A DNA stretch of 64,000 bases, taken from the NCBI GenBank assembly GCA_012934845.2, contig WNNJ02000295.1:1-64000 (forward strand), read 5' to 3'. Positions within the stretch are counted from its first letter, which is position 1. Each line of letters opens with the position of its first letter. Under the pieces are notes generated by a model. It saw only the letters and a list, made by a program, of their open reading frames with translations, was not told the DNA's origin and did no database searches. Origin of the DNA: Pomphorhynchus laevis. Lineage: Eukaryota; Acanthocephala; Palaeacanthocephala; Echinorhynchida; Pomphorhynchidae. Made by a program: the position numbers and the translations under genes. Positions 45,039 through 54,471 of this stretch are shown piece after piece.

Positions 45039-45273
45039 CTGATGACCTCTAATTCTTATTCTGATACAACGTCTGTTATTTATTAGTCAATTCATAAAAA
45101 TGACGTTTATTTTAAATTTTATTTTTTATTTTTTAACTTGATTTAAATTATAGAAAATCTAAAAACAATTATTAATTTTATTATTTAATTATTAAATTTT
45201 GATTTAGCATTATTATGTTTTGTTTAGTTTATAATTATATTAAATACTTAGACCTAGTTAACTGATTTGATTT

Positions 45274-45925
45274 ATGCATATGAAGAGAAAGTTATTACTA
45301 GCTTTATCAATAGTTGTTATTATATAGTTATTCTTTAATTTAGTAAGTTCTGTATACATATCTTTATTAATTTTATCTTTCCTTTTATAATTGTTTGTAT
45401 TTTCATTTTATGTTTAATTTTATCGAATATATAATCTTTCCAAATGATTATCTTAGATATTTTCGAGCTTTCACTATTAATAAGCTTACTAAAGTAATCA
45501 TTTAATTTATTATATAACGAATGGTAAATTTTATTTTTGTCGTTGTTATTATATTATCTATATTTATACCCTTTTGATAGCAGCTTTCTTAATTAACAAT
45601 TTTCAATTTATTCTAGATTATGGGTACATATATGTTCATTTATTTTATCAAAACTAAGACTTTTACAATTGCATTCTGTTTCCATTATGTTTCTAGTATT
45701 ATCGTTACATATTGATTTTAATTCTTTATTATAATTACAAATTTTCTGTTCTAATGGTGGTAGGAGTTTATACCTTATTTTAGGAATATATTTACTTAAA
45801 TCTGACCCTATTATTTCTTTACTTTTAGAATTATTTGAAAGCCTGGCCATATTTATGTTATCTATACATTTATTAAAGAAGTTTATGGTTAATGTACATT
45901 TTCTATTGTTATTATTAACATTTAT
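45274..45925 (-). pseudogene. Inverted Naiad fragment N4, left part
   Basis: Minus-strand piece matching the linker region of the Naiad protein (roughly residues 160-375 of the frame at 42509): YIPKIRYKLLPPLEQKICNY, ETECNCKS with the CxC motif, HICTH. It joins directly to the end of N3. Its upstream continuation in the family is found at 48226-48811, so one inverted copy appears split by the material between. Confidence 0.85.
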
Positions 45926-48005
45926 TGAATCCTTAAACATTATTGAATCTTCAAACCCAAAATCGTCGTTGGACTAACAGCTAGCAGACTTGTTTACTTG
46001 ACAAATGTCTAGGCGTTTGTCCAATTGGCATAAGAGATGTCGCTCGTCGGATTATGTGTAAAACTATTCTGAACCTTGTATCGGATTTTTTGCAGAATGT
46101 TTGTGGGAAAGTACAGTTGTGCGCAGGGCAGAAATCGGGAATAGACTATGCGATACTTAGTGTTAGAGCGCATCTAGATGACAGATTGGATTATGCATGA
46201 CTTGCCATAGATGCTAATAATGCCTTTAACAAAATCAATAGAGAAGCTATGTTACACAATGTAAAGATTATATATCCGTGCTTGGGCCATATTGTTTCAA
46301 ATATGTATAAATGTGAGACGTTTCTTGAATTGATGGTGAAATGATAATTGCCGAAGATGGTGTGGCACAAGGTGATCCGATGGCAATGGCGATATTTGCC
46401 GTCGCTACCATGCCGATAATAAATGAAATTCGTAGGAAATATCCCACAGTCTTAAACTTATGGTATGCCGATGATGCTAATTTTATCGGGTCACCGAATG
46501 ATTTACTACAGGTTTGGCGCCACTTGAACTTAATAGGTCCAAGATATGGTTACTACCCAAATGCATCCAAGTGTAAGTTTCTTATTAAAGAAACTTATAA
46601 ATTGCAGGTTGAACTACTGTTTAGAGATTCACAAATATCTATATGTACTGATGGGATTACAGTCTTTGGATCCCCAATTGGAACTAGTGCTTACGTATCT
46701 TCTATTGTAGTCGAGAATGTACAGTTCCTTTGCAAAGTTGTCGAACGTTTGTCTCGTGTTGCCACTTACGACCCACATGTTGCATGTGTTGTACATACTG
46801 TAGCAATCCAATCAAAATGGATATATTTCAAGAGAACAACTCCTTGTAATGTATCATGGTATGATCCTTTAGAATATACCATAGGCACGAGGCTGATCCC
46901 TGCTTTGCTGGGTATTCAACTGATAACTGATGATATTCGTCTGATAACTGAAACACTAACTTATTTAGAAGGTCTAGCTATCGCGAACCTCTCAAAGAAC
47001 GTTATTTAAGAATATAAATGGTCAAAATTAATGTGTTCAGCTCTAAATGAACAACGACTCACCGATGTTAATCCTCATGTTAGACAAAATGACATAGCGA
47101 AACAAATTAATCGGGAAAAGCGTGAAATATCTACAATAACGAGATCATTGATTTCCGAGAATTATTCTTCTGCAATGATGTATGCATCAAAAAAAGGTGC
47201 TTTGACATGGCTACAATCACGCCCACTTGCGTATAAGGGATATCATCTTTCTAGACTGGAATTTGTGGATGCAATTGCGGCTAGGTATGGTTGGATGCCA
47301 AGTTGCTTAAAGAACAAGTGTCGATGTGAGGTACAAATGTCCATACAACACGCACTACCTTGTCCACATGGTGGGGTTCCTATGTCTCGACACAACTGTG
47401 TCCGTAATGTTATCGCTGATAAATTATCATGTGTATCGCATTCGGTTCAACTTGAACCAGTTCTCAATGAAGTACTACCTGATGTTATTTTCAACAATTC
47501 TGCTACAAGCCTTGAATTGATTGCCTGCTTGGACATCAAGTGTGTTGGCTTGTCGGGAAGAGACACGGATCAGGATTACTTCGATGTGTGTATATAGTGT
47601 ACTGGCTTCATCCAATGCATTGCGTACTCCCCGTCTAAACAATGAATTTCATGCTAACCGAAAGAAATCCAAATATGCCGAAAGAATTCAAATCGTAGGA
47701 TCAAGCTTTACTCCGTTGATTTTATCTACCTCTGGTGGTATTGGAGACGAAGCTGATCGTATACTACGGTGTATTGCAGGCAAAATATCTCAAATTACAA
47801 GACTAAGCTATTCGATTCTTATAAATAACCTTCATCAATTAATCAGCATTCGCATTGCAAAGGCTGCAACATTGTGCCTACGAGCTAAAAAAGAATATCA
47901 ACGGTGATGAAAACGAACTTTTGTGTTGCAATGATTATAATGTAAATAAATGATTGGCTCATTTGCGGGAACCTTTATGTCTGTATTTTATCAATAAATC
48001 AATAT
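45926..48005 (+). mobile_element. Reverse-transcriptase element of uncertain clade (QGDPxAMA type), broken
   Basis: About 2.1 kb inserted within Naiad sequence. It belongs to a family widespread in animals with RT motifs of the form (D/N)A-NAFN, QGDP-(L/M)-AMA and W-(F/Y)-ADDA, a C-terminal Cys/His cluster and an RHN...EP...PD...D region that resembles a restriction-like nuclease. I recognise the family's pattern but cannot say from here whether it groups with site-specific LINEs or elsewhere. The copy is incomplete at its 5' end and interrupted in several places. Confidence 0.7.
46341..47907 (+). pseudogene. QGDPxAMA-type RT and nuclease-like C-terminus
   Basis: Three open stretches. 46341-47009: DGVAQGDPMAMAIFAVATMP (motif B), LWYADDANFIG (catalytic aspartates), GPRYGYYPNASKCKFL, THxV-like and SKWIYFKRTTPC, RLIPALLG. 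47031-47597: SARYGWMP-type segment, CRCEVQMSIQHALPCPHGG, SRHNCVRNV, LEPVLNEVLPDVIF and DIKCVG. 47521-47907: SSFTPLILSTSGGIGDEADR, near the family's C-terminus. Upstream at 46190-46240, LAIDANNAFNKINREAM is motif A. The fragments collectively cover most of RT plus C-terminal nuclease-like region. Confidence 0.72.
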
Positions 48006-48225
48006 TTATTGATACAACGTCTGTTAATTATTAATCAATTCATAAAAATGACGTTGTTTTTTAAATTTCAATTTTTTATTTTAACTTGATTAAAATTATA
48101 GAAAATCTAAAAACAAGTATTTATTTTATTATTTAATTATTAAATTTTGATTTAGCATTATTATGTTTTGTTTAGTTTATAATTATATTAAATACGTAGA
48201 CTCAGTTAGCTGATTTGATTCTATC
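48006..48225 (+). mobile_element. Naiad 3'-terminal fragment N5
   Basis: Plus-strand copy of only the last 220 bases of the Naiad family (GATACAACGTCTGTTAATTA to CTCAGTTAGCTGATTTGATT). It follows the RT element and is joined to an inverted Naiad 5' piece. The junction of a 3' end to an inverted truncated copy is typical of PLE insertions. Confidence 0.85.
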
Positions 48226-48811
48226 AAAAAAATTATTGTAAGATTATAGTATTTTGTATTACAATCACTGTCTATTATACAACTTAGCATATCATAGTCG
48301 TTAATTAATTTTTGATTTATTGAACATATGATATCTTTAGAAAAACTTCTTGTATTTACATAAAGATCTCTCAGCTTATTATGTGTTAAAAGTTGTTTTA
48401 ATATTTCTAATTGTTCAATTATATACATATCTTTTTTAATAATTTTAACTTTATTTTTCTTACTCCTTTTATCACCATGACTTCTTGGTTTGCTTTTAAC
48501 CGGATTATTATAATAAATTTGTTTATTATTTACTATACTACTTCTGCCAATTTCTTGTACCACGTCATTCAATCCTAATGGGTACATGGAATTAAGTGCT
48601 TTAATCCAAAAATCTTCTCCTTCTAAAAGTTTTTGATCTAATACTGCCTTATTTTCTTCAATAATAAGTTCTAAAATAATTAATTTACAGTTTTTAATAT
48701 TATGTCCTAATAATCTCATAGGTTTATGAAATATAGTTTGACAATTATGCTGTATATTATATATGTGCTACCTAAACCTAGTTTTTAACATTTGAAATGT
48801 TTTCCTATATA
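48226..48811 (-). pseudogene. Inverted Naiad fragment N4, right part (GIY-YIG end and linker)
   Basis: Minus-strand frame MRLLGHNIKNCKLIILELII, EDFWIKALNSMYPLGLNDV and the following linker, matching residues 1-160 of the frame at 42509. At its right edge the sequence continues through LKTRF-coding words to the YIGK region, where PLE-C cuts in at about 48812. Confidence 0.85.
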
Positions 48812-48813
48812 TG

Positions 48814-48985
48814 GTGTAAGCAGACTTTATTTTTAAATAGTAGAAAGATCAAGACGCATCAAATAATTTTTTGTTTTCAAATTTTCAACCACTACTGCGG
48901 TTATAATCAAGAAAACGTCATTGCACACGTTACAACAACTATATATAGTAAAACCAAATCTGGAAGAAACATCGGAAGTTAATCT
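48814..48985. repeat. PLE-C pseudo-LTR, left
   Basis: Shares GTGTAAGCAGACTTTATTTT, GAAAACGTCATTGCACACGT and AATCTGGAAGAAACAT with 50866-51035. Its hammerhead-like stretch is decayed relative to the right copies (CTTGATTA in place of CTGATGA on the minus strand). Confidence 0.85.
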
Positions 48986-49060
48986 GGAAAAATAAATTTG
49001 CCATTTGTAATCAAGTGGGTAGGCACATCCGGTTTATTTATCTCGAATTTGTTGTCGGAA

Positions 49061-49351
49061 TCAAGGTAACGCAATATGATAGCCTCTTTTTTGCCTTGTA
49101 GACTTATCACGTAAGTGGGCAATAATTTCTGCAGCGGCAAAATTTATGACATGGCCGTTGGCCCCAAAGTGATTCCAAACTGCTGAGCTGATATGTCCAA
49201 GACGTAGTGCCCGCTTGTTACCCAATAATCGAACAGCAAGTTTTTCACCTGGTTGTCCTACGTAACGAGCCGCGCAACCCTTACACGGTATACGGTAGAT
49301 CCTTCCAATCTTTTCATATTTTTTTGAATAAACCAGACATACCAGGTCCAC
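49061..49351 (-). pseudogene. PLE-C GIY-YIG endonuclease
   Basis: 96-residue minus-strand frame. GRIYRIPCKGC (16-26) and RYVGQPGEKLAVRL (29-42) form the GIY-YIG core, with Cys residues after the GIY as in PLE-A and B; the downstream helix contains NHFGANGH (61-68). It lies downstream of the RT, the canonical PLE order. The Cys-rich linker between RT and nuclease is in broken frames at 49352-49680. Confidence 0.82.
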
Positions 49352-49681
49352 ATTGACAAAATACGGTACTCTGAGAACCAGTGCTTCTAATTGATAGTCT
49401 TAACGCATGTTGGAGACGATTTAAAGAGTGATCGTTTTTTAAATATTTTGTTACATGCTTTACATAGTCGTTTCGTGCTTTATTATGAATCTCTTTTGCT
49501 GCGTTATGACTGCGTTCAATAGTCCATAAAGGATATCCCGAATCGAATAGAAACTGTCGTATTTGCTCGTATTCTAATTTCAGATCCTCCTATGTAAAAC
49601 AGTATCTGTGCATGCGCAGGAATAGCGAACGAACAGCAGATATCTTATACCTTATTGGGCAGATCGATCTCCATGGTGTGG

Positions 49682-50533
49682 TCATGTTAATAAAACTTTC
49701 CTTCCTAAACACATTAGTCTTAGTAATGCTACTACCTTCACGTAAACATTGTACGTCAGGAAGGAAATAGCACCGTCATTTTCAGCACAAATGTTCCACT
49801 TTATTCGAGTATCCAAATTATCTAACATATTGAAAACCTTTACATCCACAGGATTATTGATACTCATGAATACGTCATCAACGTATCTGCCCCAATATAC
49901 TAATCCTTGTATATGGGAATATACATTTGCTTCAATTTTTCGCATAAATAAATCGGCTAGAGTAGGACCTAACGGGGAGCCCATTGCAACTCCATCTACT
50001 TGCACATACAATTCGTTGTTGAAAGAGAATGTGGATTCAGTTGTACATACGTGAAGTAAATGTTGCCATTTGTTGAATGTTAACGTCCATCGTTCACATT
50101 TCTGACTTAGGAGGAGTGCAGCTTCAACAATTGTTGCTTTGTCTGCTTTGCAAATTGCCAATGTATCATCATTCCATAGCGTCTTTAGTGCAAATGCTGA
50201 CAACGCTTGGAGAGCAGACTTATGTGAGCGAGCGTCATGTTGTAGGAAATCGTTAATGCGACTTATATGCGTTTTGTACACAGCAATGGCTCTTTCATCC
50301 TGTCGCGCAATAATATTTTCGAAGGCCGCTTGTATTGATAATGGCTCAAAACGCTGATACATTATGAATTTGGCACCCAGATTTAATATTGCTTCCTCAT
50401 AGGCTATAAACTGACGATTTGACCAATTTGTATATCGTTGTTGCGGGGTAGAAGCCACCAATATTCCAGCCCTTGACAATTTATTTGTGGCGATTTTTGA
50501 TTGTTGATGTAAGCACTGAACAGTGACTTTCAA
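49682..50533 (-). pseudogene. PLE-C reverse transcriptase with a missing central block
   Basis: 283-residue minus-strand frame. ICKADKATIV (143-152) is the DKG-type box. It then passes within about 15 residues to KCERWTLTFNKW and FSFNNELYVQVDGVAMGSPLGP (motif B), followed by YWGRYVDDVFM with the YVDD catalytic box. The roughly 200 residues expected between, with the LPK-HKP and motif A regions, are absent. The part upstream (QQRYTNWSNRQFIAYEEAI) matches the usual N-terminal region of PLE proteins. Confidence 0.85.
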
Positions 50534-50865
50534 TGTTTGCTGTCAGATTCATAAAAAGAGTTTGCAAAATTTCTTCTTTAATAATAATGGTCAGTGCTTC
50601 CATTCTTACTCGAAGTTTACGTAATTTACAGTGTAATGTACGTATTGTAAATTTGATCACCGATACTTCTAACTTCCTTTTGAATTTACTCTCTCTAAAA
50701 CCAATAGCCCCACACGACAGTTTTGCTTATACTGGGATGTAATGATGCGAAAGACATAGTTTAGCAAATTCAATTGATTCTGCAGTTCGTATTATTGTAA
50801 ATCGTAACGTGCACAATTTGCGACAACGTAGCAGAGCATCTCGACCATGCTGAGCAAGAATTATT
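50534..50865 (-). pseudogene. PLE-C N-terminal coding region
   Basis: Minus-strand translation gives HGRDALLRCRKL, ESIEFAKLCLSHHYIPV, KFKRKLEVSVIKFTIRTLHCKLRKL and TIIIKEEILQTLFMNLT: the basic, coiled N-terminal region that precedes the DKG box in PLE proteins. It has more than one interruption. Confidence 0.6.
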
Positions 50866-51035
50866 GTGTAAGCAGACTTTATTTTAAAAATGTAGAAAGA
50901 TCAAGACGAGTCAAATTTTTTTTAATTGTCAAACATTACTGCGGTCATCATCAGGAAAACGTCATTGCACACGTTACAAAAACTATATATAGTAAAACAA
51001 AATCTGGAAGAAACATATCGGAAGTTAATATCGGT
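50866..51035. repeat. PLE-C pseudo-LTR, right
   Basis: Direct repeat of 48814-48985. A partial third copy follows (CAAGACGAGTCAAATTATTT onward, to about 51117), giving the tandem pseudo-LTR look common in PLEs. Confidence 0.85.
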
Positions 51036-51083
51036 CATCATCATTTGACTCAAGACGAGTCAAATTATTTTTTTGTTTTCAAA

Positions 51084-51112
51084 TTTCCAACCACTACTGC
51101 GGTTATCATCAG
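51084..51112 (-). ncRNA. Hammerhead-like core in the PLE-C pseudo-LTR
   Basis: On the minus strand: CUGAUGA, then a 7-bp stem (UAACCGC, loop AGUA, GUGGUUG, with two wobble pairs), then GAAA. Core order and spacing are those of a hammerhead, but the closing 10.1-11.1 pair is U-G rather than G-C, and stems I and III are not evident. PLE pseudo-LTRs in other animals are known to contain hammerheads, which supports the call. The copies at 50930-50954 and 48886-48911 are decayed. Confidence 0.5.
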
Positions 51113-51122
51113 GAAAGATGAT

Positions 51123-52400
51123 AACCTTGCAATATTTTTTAAAGTGTGCTTTAATTACTTTAAGTATTTAATTAATATAGACAGAAAGTGGTTTTAATGT
51201 ACATTTAAACGCACTACATATGAACCTAGGTTTTATTGGAGTTTTATGTAATTTTGGATTCTAATATAATATAGGTATAGTTTTATTATCTGATTCAACC
51301 TTTATACCCTTTTTAGCCATTATAGAATAGCGACTTGTAATAATTGTTTCAAAACTCAACTCACTACGTTCATATGTTGGATTTACATTTAAATCATTAG
51401 AATTAACCTCTTTCATTAGTATATCATAATAAAGCTTTTTGCATATGAAGACAAAGTTATTACTTGCTTTATCAATATTGTTATTATATAGTAAGTAATA
51501 TAGTAAGTTAATATTATATTAGTAAGTTCTTTATACATATCTTTATTAATTTTATCTTTCCTTTTGTAATTGTTTATTATTTTCATTTTATTTTTAATTT
51601 TATCAAATATATAATCTTTCCAAATGTTTATCTTAGATCTATACGAGCTTTCACTATTAATCAGCTTACTAAAGTAATCATTTAAGTTATTATATAACGA
51701 ATTGTAAATTTTATTTTTGTCGTTGTTATTATTTAATCTATATTTATACCCTTTTGATAGCAGCTTTCTTAATTCACAATTTTTAATTAATTCTAGATTA
51801 TGGGTACACATATGTTCATTTTTTTCTATCGAAACTAAGATTTTTACAATTGCATTCTGTTTCCATTATGTTTCTAATATTATCATTACGTATTGATATT
51901 AATTCTTTATTATAATTACAAATTTTTCGTCCTAATAGTTGTAGGAGTTTATACCTTATTTTAGAAATATATTGACTTAAATCTGATCCTATTATTTATT
52001 TACTTTTAGAATTATTTAAAAGTCCGGCTATAATTATGTTATCTATACATTTATCAATGAAGTTTATGGTTAATGTATATTTTCTATTGTTATTATTAAC
52101 ATTTATTGTACGATTATAGTATTTTGTATTACAATAACTGTCTATTATACAACTTAGCCTATCATAGTCGTTAATTAATTTTTGATTTATTGAACATATG
52201 ATATCTTTAGAAAAACTTCTTATATTTACATGAAGATCTTTCAGCTTATTATATGTTAAAAGTTGTTTTAATATTTATAATTGTTTAATTATGTACATAT
52301 CTTTTTTAATATTTTTAACTTTATTTTGCTTATTCATTTTATCACTATGATTTCTTGATTTGCGTTTAACCGGATTATTATAATCTAGTTGATTATTATG
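51123..52400 (-). mobile_element. Naiad-type PLE fragment N6
   Basis: Minus-strand piece from the RT fingers region back to the linker after the GIY-YIG domain, without either end. The frame at 51416-51811 (CELRKLLSKGYKYRLNNNND to KINKDMYKELT) is its best stretch. It abuts PLE-C at left and SatHH at right and is broken in several places. Confidence 0.88.
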
Positions 52401-54470
52401 TGCTGGAACTTGCGCAGACACTTTCCAGTGCTTGTGCTAATGGTCTAATTTTGTTAAGCTATTGTAGTTTTAACGCTAAAGAGTTTCTTGTACATATTGC
52501 ACTTGATTCATTCGATGATTGCCGTCTGCTAGTCTTTATCTGCATCCAGACGTTGTAGTAAACTGCCATTGATGAGTCATAGTGATGACCAAATGGCATT
52601 CGTCTATTTTTCCAGTCAAGCTTATATGATTGCTAAAACATTCACGCGGTATGATATCATAATTTGAGATTAGAAGTAGAGCCGATATTAAGATAATTTG
52701 CGCTGGCATATGCCATTTCTTTTGCTAATGATTCAATTTGGTGAGTCTATTTAAGGGATAATTTAGCACTCTTGATTATGTAACTAGAAATTTTCAAGTA
52801 CATCATGCAATTTATTCATTCGCTGATTGCGTCTGCTTGTCCTTCTTAGCATCCAGCAGTCTGAGCGAACTACCACTGATGAGTCATAGTGTTGACGCAA
52901 CGGCATTCGTCATTCTTTTTCGTCGGGCTTTTATGATTAATAAAAAATTCACGTGGAATAGTATCATCATTTGAGATTAGAAAAATGCCGATATTAAGAT
53001 ACCTTGTGTGGCATTTGCCAGTGCTTTAGCTAATGATCCAATTTGGTGAGGCTATTTTAGTGCTGATTTAGAACTCTAGATGATGTCACTAGAGATTTTC
53101 TAGTACAACATGCACTTTATTCATTCATTGATTGCCGTCTGCTAGTACTCCTCTGCATCTAGCCTTGGGATAGAACTGGCACTTATGAGTCATGGTGATG
53201 AAGAAACGCCATTCGACATTCTTCTGTGTCATGCTCATTTGATATCTAAAAAATTCACGGGAATGTTATCATCATTTGAGATTAACAGTAAGCTTTTATT
53301 AAGATACCTTGTGCAGGCATTTGTCAGTGCTTGTGCTAATTTTTCAACTTTTGAAGTTTTTAAAGGCTCAATTCAGTGTCCTAGTTGATGTTACCAGAGA
53401 TTTTCTAGTACATCATGCGCTTCATTCATTCGTTGATTGCCGTATATTATTCCTCCTTTGTATCCATCTAAGGAAGGACACTGCCATGTATGAATCATAG
53501 TAATGACGAAACGTCATTCGTCATTCTTTCGCGTCGAGCTAATATGATTACTAAAACATTCACGCAGAATGGTATAATCATTTGAGATAAGAAGTAAGCC
53601 GATATTAATATTTTTTGCGCTGGCATTTGCCAGTTCTTGTGCTATTGATTTAATTCAGTAAAGCTGTTGTAGTGACTTATTCAGCACTTTATTTAATGAT
53701 TTTAGACATTTTCTAGTACAACATGCACTTGATTCATTCGTTGATTGCCGTCTGCTAGTCCTACTCTGCATCCAGCAGTGGGAGGAAACTGCAATTGATG
53801 AGTCTTTGTGATGACGAAACGTAATTCGTCATTCTTTGCCGTCGAGCTTATGTGATTACTAAAACATTCACGAGGAATGGTATCATTATTTGAGATTAGG
53901 GGTATGTCAATATTAAGATACCTTGCTGACATTTGCTAGTGCTTGTGCTTATGATTCAATTATGTAAAACTAATGTAGTGCAAATGAAGCTCTCAAAATA
54001 ATATTATAAATTGATTGTTCACCCATATATGATTATTTATTAGTAGAGAGAATAAACAAAATATTTATTTAATCGAATTTTCAATAGCGTACAGCTTTCA
54101 TCATCAGGAGTAAATTAATTACTCCTGATAATGATAGCAGTAAAGCTATAAAAAATTCGAATAAATAAATAGTTTTTTTTCACTCTCTCCACCAATGATT
54201 ACACTTAATAATTTAAAAAGAGATTTTCTTGTACATCATGCACTTGATTCATTCGTTTATTGCCCTATGCTAGGCGTCCTCTGAACCTAGCAGAGAAATA
54301 GAACTGGCACAGACGAGTCATAGTGATGACAAAACGGCAGTCGTCATTCATTCGCGTCGTGCTTTTATGATAACTAAAAACTCTACGCGGAATTGTATCA
54401 TCATTTGAGATTAGAAGTTTGCCGATATTAAGATACATTGCGCTGGCATTTTCAAGTGCTTGTGCTAATG
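52401..54470 (+). repeat. SatHH array, block 9 (plus orientation)
   Basis: About six monomers, with a foldback sequence inserted at about 54006-54214. Hammerhead-like boxes are partly eroded here (for example TTGATGAG...GACCAAATGG near 52570). The block ends at about 54470, where the second satellite begins. Confidence 0.9.
54040..54195. repeat. Foldback of two about 75-bp arms resembling PLE pseudo-LTR ends
   Basis: Left arm 54040-54113 and right arm 54119-54195 are inverted copies around a 5-base spacer. The inner 11 bp are perfect (ATCAGGAGTAA/TTACTCCTGAT) and the outer parts imperfect, including AATCGAATT/AATTCGAAT and (A)GAGAG/CTCTC ends. Read outward from the centre, each arm starts CTCCTGATGATGA (or a close variant) followed by a GC-bracketed stem and GAAAATTCG or a variant, a layout like the PLE-C hammerhead-like motif. 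It interrupts a SatHH monomer. Confidence 0.65.
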
Positions 54471-54471
54471 A

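Larger units (their letters stand above)
38436..45273 (+). mobile_element. Naiad-type PLE, copy N3, interrupted by a LINE; RT frame whole
   Basis: Second of two head-to-tail copies. It begins CGTAGACTCAGTTAGTTG immediately at the end of N2 and ends at about 45273 in a diverged repeat of the same words (CTTAGACCTAGTTAACTG). Contents: leader (38595-38710), GIY-YIG piece (38760-39047), LINE insertion (39048-42469), the rest of GIY-YIG and the RT in one 799-residue frame (42509-44908), and 3' region with pseudoknot-like fold. This is the best preserved of the Naiad copies here. Confidence 0.9.
48813..51122 (-). mobile_element. Penelope-like element C (C-terminal GIY-YIG) with pseudo-LTRs
   Basis: Minus-strand canonical PLE inserted in Naiad sequence. 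Both ends carry directly repeated copies of a roughly 170-bp sequence starting GTGTAAGCAGACTTTATTTT (48814 and 50866), i.e. PLE pseudo-LTRs. At the right there is an extra partial third copy (about 51050-51117). Inside: an N-terminal coding region (50860-50534), RT (50533-49682, with a block missing) and GIY-YIG (49351-49061). It looks broken in several places. Confidence 0.85.

Noticed and set aside
44976-45060. Hammerhead ribozyme in the Naiad 3' region (GAAAC and CTGATGA words present)
   Set aside because: The two boxes are in the wrong order, CTGATGA is followed by C instead of G, and no stem II links them; the pseudoknot model explains the pairing better.
48813-51122. LTR retrotransposon, because of the direct terminal repeats
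   Set aside because: The coding region is PLE RT plus GIY-YIG without capsid, protease, integrase or RNase H; the repeats are PLE pseudo-LTRs.
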